Below, one piece after another: positions 27,821-38,386 of a DNA stretch of 64,000 bases. Both the position numbers and the translations under genes were made by a program. A model generated the notes under the pieces. It did not search any database. It was not told the origin of the DNA and saw only the letters and a program-made list of their open reading frames with translations. The DNA comes from Microbacteriaceae bacterium (GTDB lineage Bacteria > Actinomycetota > Actinomycetes > Actinomycetales > Microbacteriaceae). The stretch's first letter is position 1. The number at the start of each line of letters is the position of its first letter. The stretch covers positions 1 through 64,000 of the forward strand of contig JAODAR010000014.1 in assembly GCA_025463545.1 (NCBI GenBank), in the 5' to 3' direction.

Positions 27821-28786
27821 GTGAGCGACATTCCGGCAACCCGCACGACCTTCGTCACCCTTCAGTTCCTCGGCATGGGACTGGTCTGGGGCGCGAGCTT
27901 CCTGTTCATGAAGGTGGCGCTCGACGGTGTCACATTCGGCCAGATCGCGTGGACCAGGCTCGTGCTCGGCGGCCTGACCCTCGGTTTGATCGTGCTGTTC
28001 AGCCGGCCGCGCGTCGCGGGTGGGCCGGTGCTTCCCCGCGAGCCGGTGGTGTGGCTGCACTTCATTGTCATCGCGATCAGCGGATGCGTCATCCCGCACC
28101 TCCTCTTCGCCTGGGCCGAGCAGTACGTTTCGTCGAGCCTCGCCAGCATCTACAACGCGGTCACCCCGATCACGACCGCGCTCATGGCCATCCTGGCCTT
28201 CCGCGTCGAGAAGCTCGGCCGTGGCCAGGTGGTCGGTGTGCTGATTGGAATCGTCGGGGTGATCGTGATCATCGGGCCCTGGCAGTATGCGGCCTTGACC
28301 GGTGACCTCTGGGGCCAGCTTGCCTGCCTCGGTGCCGCCACCTGTTATGGCTTCACCTTCGGGTACACCCGCAAGTTCCTGAGTAAACGACCGATCGCGG
28401 GCACGACGTTCGCCTTCCTCAACATCGGCCTCGCCGGGGGCATCATGCTGCTGCTCACGCCGGTGATCGCACTGCAGCCGGTCAGCCTCAGCTGGCCGGT
28501 CGTGCTGAGCCTGCTCGCCCTCGGCGCCGTCGGCACCGGGTTCGCCTACATCTGGAACATCAACGTTTTGCGCGCCTGGGGGCCCACCAACGCCTCGACC
28601 GTCACCTATGTGACTCCGGTGGTCGGCGTCGTGCTCGGCGTACTGGTGCTCAACGAGACCCTGTCCTGGCATGAGCCGCTGGGAGCGCTGTTGGTGCTGT
28701 TCGGCATCCTTCTCACGCAGAAGCGGCTGCGGTTGCCTTCCGCGAAGGAGCCGTCGCCGGCCCAAGAGCCCGTGCGCATGGCGTGA
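27821..28786 (+). CDS. EamA/DMT-family transporter
   Basis: 321 residues with ten membrane helices in two EamA repeats (about 12-150 and 165-305). LVWGASFLFMKVAL is at the first helix, and SLASIYNAVTPITTALMAILAFRVEKL and SPVVGVVLGVLVLNETLSWHEPLGALLVLFGI-type segments close each half. Probably exports an amino acid or other metabolite; substrate not readable. GTG start, no Shine-Dalgarno sequence, TAGTCT box six bases upstream. Confidence 0.9.
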   Translation: MSDIPATRTTFVTLQFLGMGLVWGASFLFMKVALDGVTFGQIAWTRLVLGGLTLGLIVLFSRPRVAGGPVLPREPVVWLHFIVIAISGCVIPHLLFAWAEQYVSSSLASIYNAVTPITTALMAILAFRVEKLGRGQVVGVLIGIVGVIVIIGPWQYAALTGDLWGQLACLGAATCYGFTFGYTRKFLSKRPIAGTTFAFLNIGLAGGIMLLLTPVIALQPVSLSWPVVLSLLALGAVGTGFAYIWNINVLRAWGPTNASTVTYVTPVVGVVLGVLVLNETLSWHEPLGALLVLFGILLTQKRLRLPSAKEPSPAQEPVRMA

Positions 28787-28823
28787 CGATCCCTGGCCGG
28801 TGCAGCGCGCGGTAACTCGCCGC

Positions 28824-28829
28824 TAGGGT
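28824..28829 (+). promoter_or_regulatory. -10 box of a likely leaderless promoter
   Basis: TAGGGT exactly six bases before ATG 28836. Confidence 0.5.
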
Positions 28830-28835
28830 CGATAC

Positions 28836-29267
28836 ATGGCACAGGACGAACGCGACGAGACCCTCCGTGAGCTGGACAGCATCCGTCAGAGCATCGACAA
28901 CATCGATGCGGCGCTGGTACACCTGCTCGCCGAACGGTTCAAGTTCACCCAGCAGGTCGGCCGGCTGAAGGCGACCCACGGCCTGCCGCCAGCCGACCCA
29001 GAGCGGGAGCGCAGGCAGATCCAGCGCCTGCGTTCTTTGGCAGAGGGCGCGCGTCTTGACCCCGCTTTCGCCGAGAAGTGGTTCAACTTCGTGGTCGCCG
29101 AGGTCATTCACCACCATGTCATCCTCGCCGGTGACCAGAACAGTGCGCAGGCACCGGATGCCGCGGCCACGAAATCCGCGGACGCTCACTCCGGGCAGAC
29201 AGCGACGTCCGGTCCGAAGCCGGGCCCCGCGCACCCGACGCCGAGACCCTCCGCGCCGAGTTCCTGA
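28836..29267 (+). CDS. Chorismate mutase (AroQ type)
   Basis: 143 residues. The AroQ helical domain covers about residues 8-95: RELDSIRQSIDNIDAALVHLLAERFKFTQQVGRLKATHGLPPADPERERRQIQRL has the conserved arginine, the D-LL--R motif and the catalytic lysine-type positions. It converts chorismate to prephenate for Phe/Tyr synthesis. The C-terminal 45 residues are Pro/Ser/Ala-rich and probably disordered. Start ATG lacks a Shine-Dalgarno sequence but has a TAGGGT box six bases upstream. Confidence 0.9.
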   Translation: MAQDERDETLRELDSIRQSIDNIDAALVHLLAERFKFTQQVGRLKATHGLPPADPERERRQIQRLRSLAEGARLDPAFAEKWFNFVVAEVIHHHVILAGDQNSAQAPDAAATKSADAHSGQTATSGPKPGPAHPTPRPSAPSS

Positions 29268-29303
29268 GCGACTGCCCGACTCGACGAGAGGCCCGCGGAA
29301 TTC

Positions 29304-29309
29304 TAGGCT
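29304..29309 (+). promoter_or_regulatory. -10 box of a likely leaderless promoter
   Basis: TAGGCT exactly six bases before ATG 29316. Confidence 0.5.
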
Positions 29310-29315
29310 GGATTC

Positions 29316-29930
29316 ATGGCGGGCAGAAAATCACGACGTGATGCCAGGCTTACCGATGCCAGGCTTACAGCGGCGCGGTACCAGGTCGACCGGCTGACGC
29401 CGGAGGGCGAGAAGCCGGAATCGGAACCGGACAATGCCGGCCAGTCGTTGATGGACGAGCGTGCGCAGTATGTCGAGGTGTCGATTCAGCAGGCCATCCG
29501 GCGTGGCGATTTCGACAATCTTCCGGGTTCCGGCAAGCCGCTGGCCAACCTGAACCAGACGTACGACCCGGACTGGTGGATCCGGCAGAAGATCGAACGC
29601 GAGAGGATCACCGGGCTCGGGCCACCGGCGCTGACGCTCCGCACGGAGAACGCCGCACTCGACGACCGACTGGCGGCCGCGCCGTCGGAGCGCGCAGTCC
29701 GGGAGATGCTCCAGGATTTCAACGGCCGGGTGATCGAGGCACGCCGCCAGCTGTTGGGAGGCCCGCCGGTCGTCACACCGACGCGTGACATCGACGAGGA
29801 AGTCGAGCGGTGGCGGCTGCGCCGGGTCGCCCGGCTCGAGGCCCAGGAACGCGAGCGGGCGGAGCAAATGGCCAGGCGTGCCGCCATGACCTGGCGGGAA
29901 CGCCGCCGAGCGAGGCGTACAGGCAGTTGA
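29316..29930 (+). CDS. DUF1992 (DnaJ-homologue C-terminal-like) protein
   Basis: 204 residues. The DUF1992 core is VEVSIQQAIRRGDFDNLPGSGKPL..DPDWWIRQKIERERI (about 51-105), followed by a charged helical tail. The basic N-terminus holds a perfect 15-bp duplication (29340-29369, DARLT twice). The family has no settled function; eukaryotic relatives are DNAJC28-like. Faces purL across an intergenic region that contains repeat copy B. Confidence 0.8.
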   Translation: MAGRKSRRDARLTDARLTAARYQVDRLTPEGEKPESEPDNAGQSLMDERAQYVEVSIQQAIRRGDFDNLPGSGKPLANLNQTYDPDWWIRQKIERERITGLGPPALTLRTENAALDDRLAAAPSERAVREMLQDFNGRVIEARRQLLGGPPVVTPTRDIDEEVERWRLRRVARLEAQERERAEQMARRAAMTWRERRRARRTGS

Positions 29931-30044
29931 TCCGCGGGGCCGGTTTACTCGTCCGGGCAAGAACGCGCCCCATTCAGGCATTCACTTCCGGGCTGAGGCC
30001 GTTCGATGCCCCACGCCCTGCCCGCCCCGCCCGCCCTCCCTGCT

Positions 30045-30125
30045 CCGAATTCAGGAGAGGAGCCGTGTCGCGGCCGCTGTCGCCGCACTCGACCCGGCGA
30101 CACGCCATCCGTCGCCTGAATTCGG
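30045..30125. repeat. 81-bp intergenic palindromic repeat, copy B
   Basis: Bounded by CCGAATTCAG and CTGAATTCGG, with internal GGAGCCGTGTCG and CGACACGCC arms, followed by GGTACC continuity at the right end. Lies between the convergent DUF1992 gene and purL, where it may also stop transcription. Confidence 0.9.
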
Positions 30126-30140
30126 TACCTCCCGCGGGCG

Positions 30141-30165
30141 CACTGCACTGCACTGCACTGCACTG
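30141..30165. repeat. CACTG microsatellite, five units
   Basis: CACTG repeated five times without interruption, 15 bases right of repeat copy B and 26 bases from the purL stop. Confidence 0.9.
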
Positions 30166-30191
30166 TGGGGCGGCTGGGGGGAGGTGGGGGG

Positions 30192-32498
30192 CTAGGCCCC
30201 GAACGCCGCGCGCAGCGTGCCGCGGCGAGCCTGCAGCTCGTCGAGGGTCACCGTGAACTGGTCCTGGATCTCGATGCCGGGCGCCGTTGCATCCGTCACG
30301 CCGATGCGCAGCACCGGGTAGTCACGTCCTTCGCACAGGCCCATGAACTTCACGTCGTCCTCGCGCGGAACCGACACGATCACCCGTCCGGCGGATTCGG
30401 AGAACAGGGCAACGGAGGCGTCCACGCCGTCCCGCTCGATAATGTCACCGAGCCATACCCGGGCTCCGACACCGAACCGCAACACCGCTTCCGCCAGGGC
30501 CTGGGCGAGCCCGCCCTCGCTGAGGTCGTGGGCGCTGTCGATCAGGGCCTCCTGGGACGCAGCGTGCAGGAGCCCGGCGAGGGCTGCCTCACGGCCGAGG
30601 TCGACCTCCGGCGGGCGGCCGCCGAGGTGGTCGTGGATGACGCCGGCCCACGCCGACCCGTCCAGTTCCTCACGGGTGACGCCGAGGAGGTAGATGTTGT
30701 GGCCGTCGTCCTGCCATCCGCTCGGCACCCGGCGGGCGACATCGTCGATCACGCCGAGCACGGCGATCACGGGCGTCGGATGGATCGGCACGTCGCCGGT
30801 CTGGTTGTAGAACGAAACGTTCCCGCCGGTCACGGGGATCTCAAGCTCGAGGCATCCGTCGGAGAGGCCCTCGACGGTCTGGGCGAACTGCCACATCACC
30901 TCGGGGTTCTCCGGTGAACCGAAGTTCAGGCAGTCGCTGATGCCCACCGGCACGGCGCCGGTGGCTGCCACGTTGCGGTAGGCCTCGGCCAGGGCCAGCT
31001 GGGCGCCGCGATACGGGTCGAGCTGGCAGTAGCGGCCGTTGGCGTCGGTAGCGATGGCGAACCCGAGGCCGGACTCCTCGTCGACGCGGATCATCCCGGC
31101 ATCGTCGGGGTAGGAGAGGGCCGTGTTGCCCAGCACGTAGTTGTCGTACTGTTCGGTGATCCAGCTCGGGTCGGCGAGGTTCGGCGAGCCGAGAAGCTCC
31201 AGGAACTGCGAACGCAGCGTGGCGGAATCAGTGGCGCGGGGGAGAGCGGATGCCGTGTCGGCCTGCAGCGCGTCGAGCCAGGTCGGGTAGGTGACCGGCC
31301 GGTCGTACACCGGGCCGTCGACGGCAACGGTGCGCGGGTCGACGTTGACGATCTCCTCGCCGTTCCAGTTGATGATGAGGCGTCCCGAGTCGGTGACCTC
31401 GCCGAGCACGCTGGTCTCCACATCCCACTTGGCTGTCACGGCCAGGAAGCCCTCGAGCTTTTCCGGCGCGACGACAGCCATCATGCGCTCCTGGCTCTCG
31501 GACATCAGGATTTCCTCGGCGGTGAGGCTGGGGTCGCGGAGCAGCACCCTCTCGAGTTCGATGAACATGCCGCCGTCGCCGTTGGACGCCAGTTCGCTGG
31601 TCGCGCAGGAGATGCCGGCGGCGCCGAGGTCCTGGATGCCCTCGACGAGCTTCTCGCGGTAGAGCTCGAGGCAGCACTCGATGAGCACTTTCTCGGCGAA
31701 CGGGTCGCCGACCTGCACCGCGGGACGCTTGGTCGGGCCCCCGGCGGAGAACGTGTCTGAGGCCAGAATGGATGCGCCGCCGATGCCGTCACCGCCGGTG
31801 CGCGCACCGAAGAGAACCACCTTGTTGCCGGCTCCGGTGGCGTTGGCCAGGTGAAGGTCCTCGTGGCGGAGCACGCCGACGGAGAGCGCGTTGACGAGGG
31901 GGTTCGCCTGGTAGACCGAGTCGAACACCGTCTCACCACCGATGTTGGGCAGGCCCAGGCAGTTGCCGTAGAAGGAGATGCCGGAGACAACCCCGTGCAC
32001 GACGCGAGCGGTGTCCGGATGGTCTATGCGTCCGAAGCGCAAGGCGTCCATCACGGCGACGGGGCGGGCGCCCATTGAGATGATGTCGCGCACGATCCCG
32101 CCGACGCCGGTCGCGGCTCCCTGGAACGGTTCAATGTAGGAGGGGTGGTTGTGCGACTCGATCTTGAAGGTGACCGCCCAGCCCTCGCCGACGTCGATGA
32201 CACCGGCGTTCTCGCCCATTCCCACCATGAGGTTTTTCTTCATGGCCGGCGTGACCTTCTGTCCGAACTGGCGCAGGTAGTTCTTGGAACTCTTGTACGA
32301 GCAGTGCTCGCTCCACATCACCGAGTACATCGCCAGCTCACCGCTGGTGGGGCGCCGGCCGAGGATCTCGCGGATCTTCGCGTACTCGTCGGCCTTCAGC
32401 CCGAGGGCGCCGTAGGGCTGCTCCCTCTCGGGCGTCGCTCTGGCGTTCGAAACGGTGTCGGCGACCCCGCGAGAAGAAGTGGGTGCAGTGGTGCTCAC
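30192..32498 (-). CDS. purL: Phosphoribosylformylglycinamidine synthase, large (synthetase) subunit
   Basis: 768 residues, the small-type PurL that works with separate PurS and PurQ. It aminates FGAR to FGAM with ATP. GTG 32498 has TTAGGAG upstream; the in-frame extension further up has no homology. [13 protein letters not shown] (general base histidine), [29 protein letters not shown] and the C-terminal half with [14 protein letters not shown] and GGNVSFYN are typical. Separated from purQS by mscS on the other strand, unlike the common purSQL operon. Confidence 0.97.
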   Translation of the reverse strand: MSTTAPTSSRGVADTVSNARATPEREQPYGALGLKADEYAKIREILGRRPTSGELAMYSVMWSEHCSYKSSKNYLRQFGQKVTPAMKKNLMVGMGENAGVIDVGEGWAVTFKIESHNHPSYIEPFQGAATGVGGIVRDIISMGARPVAVMDALRFGRIDHPDTARVVHGVVSGISFYGNCLGLPNIGGETVFDSVYQANPLVNALSVGVLRHEDLHLANATGAGNKVVLFGARTGGDGIGGASILASDTFSAGGPTKRPAVQVGDPFAEKVLIECCLELYREKLVEGIQDLGAAGISCATSELASNGDGGMFIELERVLLRDPSLTAEEILMSESQERMMAVVAPEKLEGFLAVTAKWDVETSVLGEVTDSGRLIINWNGEEIVNVDPRTVAVDGPVYDRPVTYPTWLDALQADTASALPRATDSATLRSQFLELLGSPNLADPSWITEQYDNYVLGNTALSYPDDAGMIRVDEESGLGFAIATDANGRYCQLDPYRGAQLALAEAYRNVAATGAVPVGISDCLNFGSPENPEVMWQFAQTVEGLSDGCLELEIPVTGGNVSFYNQTGDVPIHPTPVIAVLGVIDDVARRVPSGWQDDGHNIYLLGVTREELDGSAWAGVIHDHLGGRPPEVDLGREAALAGLLHAASQEALIDSAHDLSEGGLAQALAEAVLRFGVGARVWLGDIIERDGVDASVALFSESAGRVIVSVPREDDVKFMGLCEGRDYPVLRIGVTDATAPGIEIQDQFTVTLDELQARRGTLRAAFGA

Positions 32499-32654
32499 GT
32501 GGCGAAGGCTCCTAAGTAGAGGGCGTGCCGGTCGGTCCAATTCTATCCGGGCCAGCGGATGCCTCCGGCGGTCATCCGCTGAGCCGATTTCAGCCGTGGC
32601 GGGTTCAGCTCTCGACCCCGTCCGTAAGCTTGGTGTCAGGAACAAAGGAGGCCT

Positions 32655-33863
32655 GTGGTGTTCGAATGGCGATCCTGGCCGGGTTTTCTCATCGCCGTGC
32701 TGCTCGCAGTTGGTGCGGCTTTCCTGATCACGCTGGTCGTGGCCTCACTGGTGCGTGCATTCGCCCGGCGTAAAGACTGGGCGAAATCCCTCGTCTCCCA
32801 CGCCCGGTTACCGTTTCGCGTCGCAATCCTGACAGTTGGGCTGTGGCTGACGGTCGCTCTCAGCTTCCCAGACCAAAGCTGGCTGGGAATCCTCGACCAA
32901 GCGTTGCGCATTGCATTGATCGCATCCTGTGCCTGGCTCGGGGGCCAGCTCCTCCTCTTCGCCGAAGACCTCGCGGTAGCGCGACACCGCATCGACATTC
33001 CCGACAATCGCGTGGCGCGGCGCATCCGAACCCAGATGTTGATCGTTCGCAGGCTTACCACCGTCATCATCGTGATCGTCGCCCTGGGCGCCATCCTGCT
33101 CACGTTCCCCGAGGTGCGAACGGTGGGCGCCAGCCTCCTCGCCTCGGCGGGGATCGCCAGCGTCGTCGCCGGCCTCGCCGCACAGTCCCTGCTCGCCAAC
33201 ATGTTCGCGGGTATCCAGCTGGCGTTCAGTGACGCCCTGCGGGTGGACGATGTCGTCGTTGTTGAGGGCGAGTGGGGCCGGGTCGGGGAAATCACCCTCA
33301 GTTATGTGGTGGTCGACATCTGGGATGAGCGCCGGCTTGTGCTGCCCTGCACCTATTTCACGACCCAACCGTTCGAGAGCTGGACCCGGCAAGCGAGCCA
33401 GCTGCTCGGCGCCGTCGAATTCGACCTCGACTGGCGCGTTTCCCCGGCCGGCATGCGGGAACGGCTGGCCGAAATCCTCCGCAACACGACTCTCTGGGAC
33501 GGCCGCGCCCAGGTGCTGCAGGTGACGGATGCCGTAGGCGGTTTCGTGCGGGTTCGCATCCTGGTGACGGCGATGGATGCGCCGACGCTGTTCGACCTGC
33601 GCTGCTACGTGCGCGAGGAGATGGTGTCGTGGCTGCAGCAAACCGCCCCCGGCGCGCTGCCCCGGCAGCGCGTGCAGGTGGTCCCGGACAATTACGATGC
33701 GGACGAGCGGAAAGAAGCGCCATCCACGGCGCAGCCGGCCGAATCGTCGACCGGTGCCGACCGTGGGGCGCTCTTCAGTGGATCACCGGAGGCGGAGAAA
33801 CGGGCCAGCCAGTTCACCGGCTCGATCAGCGTCATTCCCCCGGATGAGCGGATCGACGAGTAG
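32655..33863 (+). CDS. Small-conductance mechanosensitive channel family protein (MscS)
   Basis: 402 residues with four or five N-terminal helices. The pore helix and beta domain read [85 protein letters not shown], the MscS signature (about 165-245). The C-terminal cytoplasmic vestibule is followed by a disordered tail of about 60 residues. It opens under membrane tension to release solutes. AAAGGAGG precedes the GTG start. Confidence 0.93.
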   Translation: MVFEWRSWPGFLIAVLLAVGAAFLITLVVASLVRAFARRKDWAKSLVSHARLPFRVAILTVGLWLTVALSFPDQSWLGILDQALRIALIASCAWLGGQLLLFAEDLAVARHRIDIPDNRVARRIRTQMLIVRRLTTVIIVIVALGAILLTFPEVRTVGASLLASAGIASVVAGLAAQSLLANMFAGIQLAFSDALRVDDVVVVEGEWGRVGEITLSYVVVDIWDERRLVLPCTYFTTQPFESWTRQASQLLGAVEFDLDWRVSPAGMRERLAEILRNTTLWDGRAQVLQVTDAVGGFVRVRILVTAMDAPTLFDLRCYVREEMVSWLQQTAPGALPRQRVQVVPDNYDADERKEAPSTAQPAESSTGADRGALFSGSPEAEKRASQFTGSISVIPPDERIDE

Positions 33864-33935
33864 GGACTGCGGCCGAGACCGGCGCCGGCCGGCACCTCCC
33901 ATCATGGGCGATACGGAAGGCCGCCGTGGGACGGA

Positions 33936-34634
33936 CTATGCGTTGGCGAGGGTGCGCTCGATCACCGAGGTGAAGAACGCCAGGCCGTCGGTGCCCGAGC
34001 GCATCGCGTCGGCGGTATCGGGGCCGAAGCCGGGCTCCACCGCGTGCTCGGGGTGCGGCATCAGGCCAACCACGTTGCCGCGGGCGTTCGAGACGCCGGC
34101 GATGTCGTTCAGCGACCCATTCGGGTTGCGCTCGATGTAACGGAACGCGACCTGGCCCTCGCCCTCGAGTCTGGCCAGCGTTTCGGCGGACGCCATGAAC
34201 GCTCCCTCACCGTTCTTCAACGGGATGGTGATCTCCTGGCCGGCCGAGAAACCACCGGTCCATGCCGTGGAGGTGTTCTCGACACGCAGCTTCTGGTCGC
34301 GACAGATGAAGGTGCCGCCCTCGTTCCGGATCAGGCCGCCGTCCAGCAGGTGCGCCTCTGCGAGCATCTGGAACCCGTTGCAGATGCCGAGCACGGGCAT
34401 CCCCGAATTCGCGGCATCGATGACCTCGGTCATGATCGGCGACAGGCTTGCGATGGCGCCGCAACGGAGGTAATCGCCGTAGCTGAAGCCGCCGGGGAGA
34501 ACAAGCGCGTCGACACCGTGCAGGTCGTGGTCGCCGTGCCAGAGCGCGACCGGTTCTGCACCGGCCAGGCGAATGGCGCGCTGGGCGTCCCGGTCGTCAA
34601 GCGATCCGGGGAACGTGACGACGCCGATGCGCAT
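33936..34634 (-). CDS. purQ: FGAM synthase, glutaminase subunit
   Basis: 232 residues, class I glutamine amidotransferase of the triad type: Cys85 in [11 protein letters not shown], and the His-Glu pair in [10 protein letters not shown] near the C-terminus. It supplies ammonia to PurL. The ATG overlaps the TGA of purS (TGATG), so the two are coupled. Convergent with mscS, 72 GC-rich bases away. Confidence 0.96.
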   Translation of the reverse strand: MRIGVVTFPGSLDDRDAQRAIRLAGAEPVALWHGDHDLHGVDALVLPGGFSYGDYLRCGAIASLSPIMTEVIDAANSGMPVLGICNGFQMLAEAHLLDGGLIRNEGGTFICRDQKLRVENTSTAWTGGFSAGQEITIPLKNGEGAFMASAETLARLEGEGQVAFRYIERNPNGSLNDIAGVSNARGNVVGLMPHPEHAVEPGFGPDTADAMRSGTDGLAFFTSVIERTLANA

Positions 34635-34996
34635 CAGTTGCCAGCGCCCGTGAGGTCGGCCTTCGTAGCGTCAGAGTCTGCAACGTCGGTGTCCTCGGTC
34701 ACATTGCCGCTCGCGAAGTCCAACGCGGCATCCGGGCCGAAGCCGTCGACCCCGGCGTAGTGCACGCTGATCACGTCTTCGATCACCGCATTGGAGAAGA
34801 TCGTGTCCGCGAGTTCCTGCACTTCGGCGAGTGTCGCGTCATCCGCCGGCCCGTCGACGGTGAGCTCGAAGCGCTTGCCGATCCGCACGCTGGTGAACTT
34901 GCCCTGCCCCAACCGGGCGAGCGCGCCGGCGACGGCTTTGCCCTGTGGGTCGAGCAGCTCGGCCTTGGGCATGACTTCTACAACGATTGTGGGCAC
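34634..34996 (-). CDS. purS: FGAM synthase, PurS subunit
   Basis: 120 residues from GTG 34996 (GGAG five bases upstream). [47 protein letters not shown] and [17 protein letters not shown] are the small ferredoxin-like PurS, which docks PurQ on PurL. The first 80 residues are the usual length; an acidic tail of about 35 residues ([24 protein letters not shown]) is extra. Coupled to purQ. Confidence 0.95.
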   Translation of the reverse strand: MPTIVVEVMPKAELLDPQGKAVAGALARLGQGKFTSVRIGKRFELTVDGPADDATLAEVQELADTIFSNAVIEDVISVHYAGVDGFGPDAALDFASGNVTEDTDVADSDATKADLTGAGN

Positions 34997-35056
34997 AGCG
35001 CACTCCGCATACGGTCGAGGGTGGGTGCTCACAATTCTACAGGCCGCTCCCGCTGT

Positions 35057-36433
35057 TCACGGCTGGGTCGCCGGGGACCCGGGTGCCAGCCCCGACTGGG
35101 CGAGGAGGATGCCGCGCAGCACGTCGCGGATCGCCGCCACACCTTCGTAGGTCTCCACGAAGCTGGTGCTGAACGGGGAGAGCCCAATGCGCAGGCCTTC
35201 CGGCGCCCGGAAATCGGGAATGACGTCGTTTTCCCACAGTGTCCTGGTCACCTGCCGCATCGCCGGATGGTTGATCGTCACGTGCCCGCCGCGATGGGTG
35301 TGCTCCCGCGGCGACCCGAGCGTGACGCCCATCGGCGCCAGCCACTCGTCGACCAGACTGATCGCGTACTCGGTCAGTGCCACCGACTTGGCCCGCACCT
35401 CGTCGATGCCGGCCTCCTCGATCATGGCGATGGTGTCCTGCATGGCGAGCATGCCGACGATCGCGGGCGTGCCGCTCATGAAGCGACGGATGCCCCGGCC
35501 CGGCACATACTGCGGCCCCATCGCGAACACGTCCCGCGTTCCCATCCAGCCCTGAATCGGTTGCGCGAGCAGATCCTGCAGGTCTTCCCGCACAAAACCG
35601 AAGGCCGGTGAGCCCGGGCCGCCGTTCAGGTATTTATAGGTACAGCCGACAGCGAGGTCGACGTCCCAGAGGTCCAGCTCGGCGGGTACCGAACCGGCCG
35701 AGTGGCAGAGGTCCCACAGCACGAGCGCGCCGGCCTCATGCGCGACAGCGGTGATTGTGCGCACGTCGGCCAGGTAGCCGGAGCGGTACGCGACGTGGCT
35801 GAGCAGCACCAGTGCGGTCTGCGGCCCGACCACGCGTCGAACCTGCTCCGGCGTGACCCCGCCCGAGGGGTCGGAGCGTATCCAGCGCAGTGTGAGCCCC
35901 CGCTCGGCGGCGATGCCTTCGAGCACGTAACGGTCGGTGGGGAAGTTGTCAGTGTCGAGCACCACTTCTGTGCGGTCGCCGCGGGCGTCCACGGCGGCCC
36001 GGGCGAGCTTGTACAACATCACCGTGGTGGAGTCGCCGATCCAGACCTGGCCGGGAGCGGCGCCGAGGGCGGCCCGGCCGAGGTCATCGCCGATGCGGGT
36101 CGGCAGCTCCATCCATTCGTCATCCCAGCCGCGAATCAGCCGGTTGCCCCAGGCGCCGGTGAGGAAATCGGTGATGCGCCGCACGCTGGCCATCGTCGGG
36201 CGCCCCAGCGAGTTGCCGTCGAGGTAGGCGACAACGCCGGGGGTGCCGTCGTCGACGTCCCTCTCGCCGGACTGATCGACGCCGACGAACCGGCTGCGGT
36301 AGTGCCCGAGCCCGTCGATCCGGTCCATCCGCCGTGCAAAGGCGAGCTGCCCGTCGAGGCCACCGGCCTGGCCGCCGGCCTGGCCGCCGACGTGAGCGTC
36401 ATGCCGTCCGGCGCCGTGGGTGCTGGGGGTCAT
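35057..36433 (-). CDS. kynU: Kynureninase
   Basis: 458 residues, PLP enzyme that splits kynurenine to anthranilate and alanine. LDGNSLGRP, the phosphate-binding GDSTTVMLYKLARAA, VLWDLCHSAGSVP (Asp241) and the Schiff-base lysine Lys267 in GCTYKYLNGGPG are present. The N-terminus has a GGQAGGQAGG stretch encoded by a short duplication and may start later. The ATG overlaps the stop of the amidohydrolase gene (ATGA), placing it third in the tryptophan-degradation operon. Confidence 0.95.
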   Translation of the reverse strand: MTPSTHGAGRHDAHVGGQAGGQAGGLDGQLAFARRMDRIDGLGHYRSRFVGVDQSGERDVDDGTPGVVAYLDGNSLGRPTMASVRRITDFLTGAWGNRLIRGWDDEWMELPTRIGDDLGRAALGAAPGQVWIGDSTTVMLYKLARAAVDARGDRTEVVLDTDNFPTDRYVLEGIAAERGLTLRWIRSDPSGGVTPEQVRRVVGPQTALVLLSHVAYRSGYLADVRTITAVAHEAGALVLWDLCHSAGSVPAELDLWDVDLAVGCTYKYLNGGPGSPAFGFVREDLQDLLAQPIQGWMGTRDVFAMGPQYVPGRGIRRFMSGTPAIVGMLAMQDTIAMIEEAGIDEVRAKSVALTEYAISLVDEWLAPMGVTLGSPREHTHRGGHVTINHPAMRQVTRTLWENDVIPDFRAPEGLRIGLSPFSTSFVETYEGVAAIRDVLRGILLAQSGLAPGSPATQP

Positions 36434-37380
36434 CCGTGGTCCTTGAGATCAGTGCGAGGGATGGCTCGCGCGGCGCACAGCCAACCGGCGAATGCAGCCG
36501 GATCGGTCGGACGCTCGCCGGGTACCACCGTAACCCGCGCATCCGCCGCCGGCGCCCCGGTCACGCTCAGCGGGCCGCGCAACGCGCCACGGAAAGCACC
36601 GAGATCTGCCGCGGTGAGAGCGCTGAGGATCGCACCCGTTGACATGCCGGCGCCGAGCAGTGCCTCGATCTCCCGCCGGTTCAGTCCGACCGGCAGCGGG
36701 CCGTTGCCGAGGTCGGTGCCGTAGAGCACCTGTCCGCCATGGGCGTGGAAGCGGCGGAGGTTGTCGCTGGCCCGAGTGAAATCGTCGCCGTACTCGCCCC
36801 AGCCGTGGATGTCGAGGGTGCTGATCCAAAACATCCGCCCGGCCATCGCCTCGACCAGGTCGTCGACCAGCCGCTCACTGAACGGCGTGTGCGCGAGCCC
36901 GTCCACCCCGGCGAGGAACGCGCGCAGCGCCTGTCCGACACCCTCGGCGTGGGCGATGACCGGCATGTCGCGCTCGTGGGCGCTGCCGACGATGACGCGC
37001 AGCACGTCGGTGTCGAACACGGGGCCCGCCTCTGAATTGAGGGTGATCTTGATCACGGATGCGCCCGCCGTGAGCTGCGCGTCGACTGCCGCTGCGGCAT
37101 CCGTTGTCGTCGCCACCTCGCGCACCCAGCTGTGCGGCGCCCACGCCTGGGCGCCAGGGTAACCGCCCGGGGGAGCAAGGAACTGGTGCGCGTAGACGAC
37201 GTCGGGAGCGTTCCCGTTCGCCGCGTTCGCCGAGTCCGGCGCGTCCGCCCAGCCGCCGAGGTCGAGAACCCGGGCGACGCCACCTGCGGCCAGCGACGCT
37301 GGGTCGGTCAGCGCGAGGTGTACGTGCGCGTCGATGAACCCCGGAAAGACGGTGAACCCCGGAAAGACGGTCTCACTCAT
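36430..37380 (-). CDS. Amidohydrolase-superfamily protein, candidate N-formylkynurenine formamidase
   Basis: 316 residues of the amidohydrolase (urease/dihydroorotase-like) TIM barrel with a full metal set: His19 and His21 (DAHVH), Lys111 (VIKITLNS), His144 (VIAHAEG), His164 (GLAHTP) and Asp223 (YGTDLGN). It overlaps the upstream TDO gene and the downstream kynU gene by four bases each. The step between TDO and KynU is N-formylkynurenine hydrolysis, and no KynB cyclase or alpha/beta-hydrolase formamidase is present, so this gene may do it (inference). An exact 18-bp duplication (37336-37371) doubles the TVFPGF segment. Confidence 0.75.
   Translation of the reverse strand: MSETVFPGFTVFPGFIDAHVHLALTDPASLAAGGVARVLDLGGWADAPDSANAANGNAPDVVYAHQFLAPPGGYPGAQAWAPHSWVREVATTTDAAAAVDAQLTAGASVIKITLNSEAGPVFDTDVLRVIVGSAHERDMPVIAHAEGVGQALRAFLAGVDGLAHTPFSERLVDDLVEAMAGRMFWISTLDIHGWGEYGDDFTRASDNLRRFHAHGGQVLYGTDLGNGPLPVGLNRREIEALLGAGMSTGAILSALTAADLGAFRGALRGPLSVTGAPAADARVTVVPGERPTDPAAFAGWLCAARAIPRTDLKDHG
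37336..37371. repeat. 18-bp perfect duplication in the amidohydrolase N-terminus
   Basis: GAACCCCGGAAAGACGGT occurs twice in a row and doubles six residues in frame. Confidence 0.95.
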
Positions 37381-38252
37381 GGTCGCGAGCCGATTTGCGT
37401 GCGCACGGCGAAGAGCTCGGGAAAGAAGGTGAGGTCGAGGGCCTTCTGCAGGAATGCGGCGCCGTTGGAGCCGCCGGTTCCCTGCTTCATGCCGATGATC
37501 CGCTGCACGGTCTTCAGGTGGCGGAAGCGCCAGAGCTGGAAGTTGTCCTCCAGGTCGACGAGTTCCTCGCAGGCTTCGTAGGCGGCCCAGTGCTCCCTTT
37601 CGGTCGAATGGCCGGCCCGTTCGTAGATGCGGCGGAAGGTATGAACCAGCGCCGGCCGCAGCACCCAGGCCTGGGTGACGTCGCGGGTCAGGACCTCCGC
37701 GGGGATGGCGTGGCCGGCGCGGTGCAGGTAGCGAAGGAATTCATCGTAGATGCTCGGAGCGGCCAGGATCTCGGCCAGGAGGGCGTGGGCATCCGGGTCG
37801 TTCTCAAAGACGCTGAGCATGCGCGCGTTCTTGTTGCCGAGCGCGAACTCGACTGCGCGGTACTGGAACGATTGGAAGCCGGACGCGTGGCCGAGGACAT
37901 CGCGGAACTGCGAGTACTCGGTGGGCGTGAGCGTTGCCAGCACAGACCATTGTTCGGTGAGGGTGCGCTGGATGTGCTTGACCCGGGCGATGCACTTGAG
38001 CGCCGGGGCCAGCTGGTCGCCGCGCAGAAAGCCCGCGGCTGCGCGGAGCTCGTGCAGCACCAGCTTCAGCCAGAGCTCGGTGGTCTGGTGCTGGATGATG
38101 AACAGCATCTCGTCGTGATGCTCGGGGTTGCTGACCGGATGCTGGGCGCTCAGCAGTGTGTCAAGGTCGAGGTAGGAGCCATAGTTCATCCGATCTCGGA
38201 AATCGGTGACGATCTCGGGGTCGAAGTCTCTGGTGTTGTTCTCAAGCGGCAT
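37377..38252 (-). CDS. kynA: Tryptophan 2,3-dioxygenase
   Basis: 291 residues from ATG 38252 (GGAG six bases upstream). Haem enzyme that opens the indole ring of tryptophan to N-formylkynurenine. [41 protein letters not shown] and [18 protein letters not shown] are the family's substrate and haem-pocket segments, with the C-terminal [37 protein letters not shown]. First gene of an operon with amidohydrolase and kynU, all joined by ATGA overlaps. Divergent from a TetR-type gene that may regulate it. Confidence 0.96.
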   Translation of the reverse strand: MPLENNTRDFDPEIVTDFRDRMNYGSYLDLDTLLSAQHPVSNPEHHDEMLFIIQHQTTELWLKLVLHELRAAAGFLRGDQLAPALKCIARVKHIQRTLTEQWSVLATLTPTEYSQFRDVLGHASGFQSFQYRAVEFALGNKNARMLSVFENDPDAHALLAEILAAPSIYDEFLRYLHRAGHAIPAEVLTRDVTQAWVLRPALVHTFRRIYERAGHSTEREHWAAYEACEELVDLEDNFQLWRFRHLKTVQRIIGMKQGTGGSNGAAFLQKALDLTFFPELFAVRTQIGSRP

Positions 38253-38373
38253 GTGGGCTCCGTTCCGGACCAGAGCGAGCTTGTGGCCACGATGCCCGGT
38301 TCCGTCAGTAGGCATTCTCACCGGTCGGCGGCGAGCATGCAAACGCCGACCCACGCGATGCAGGAAGGGCCCT

Positions 38374-38379
38374 TAGAAT
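38374..38379 (+). promoter_or_regulatory. -10 box upstream of the TetR-type gene
   Basis: TAGAAT seven bases before ATG 38387, consistent with a very short leader or none. Confidence 0.5.
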
Positions 38380-38386
38380 CGACGGC

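Noticed and set aside
30141..30165. CACTG repeat as a phase-variation switch for purL
   Set aside because: It lies beyond the 3' end of purL, so it cannot switch its reading frame or promoter.
38253..38386. TetR operator between kynA and the TetR-type gene
   Set aside because: No palindrome of useful length could be found by eye in the gap.
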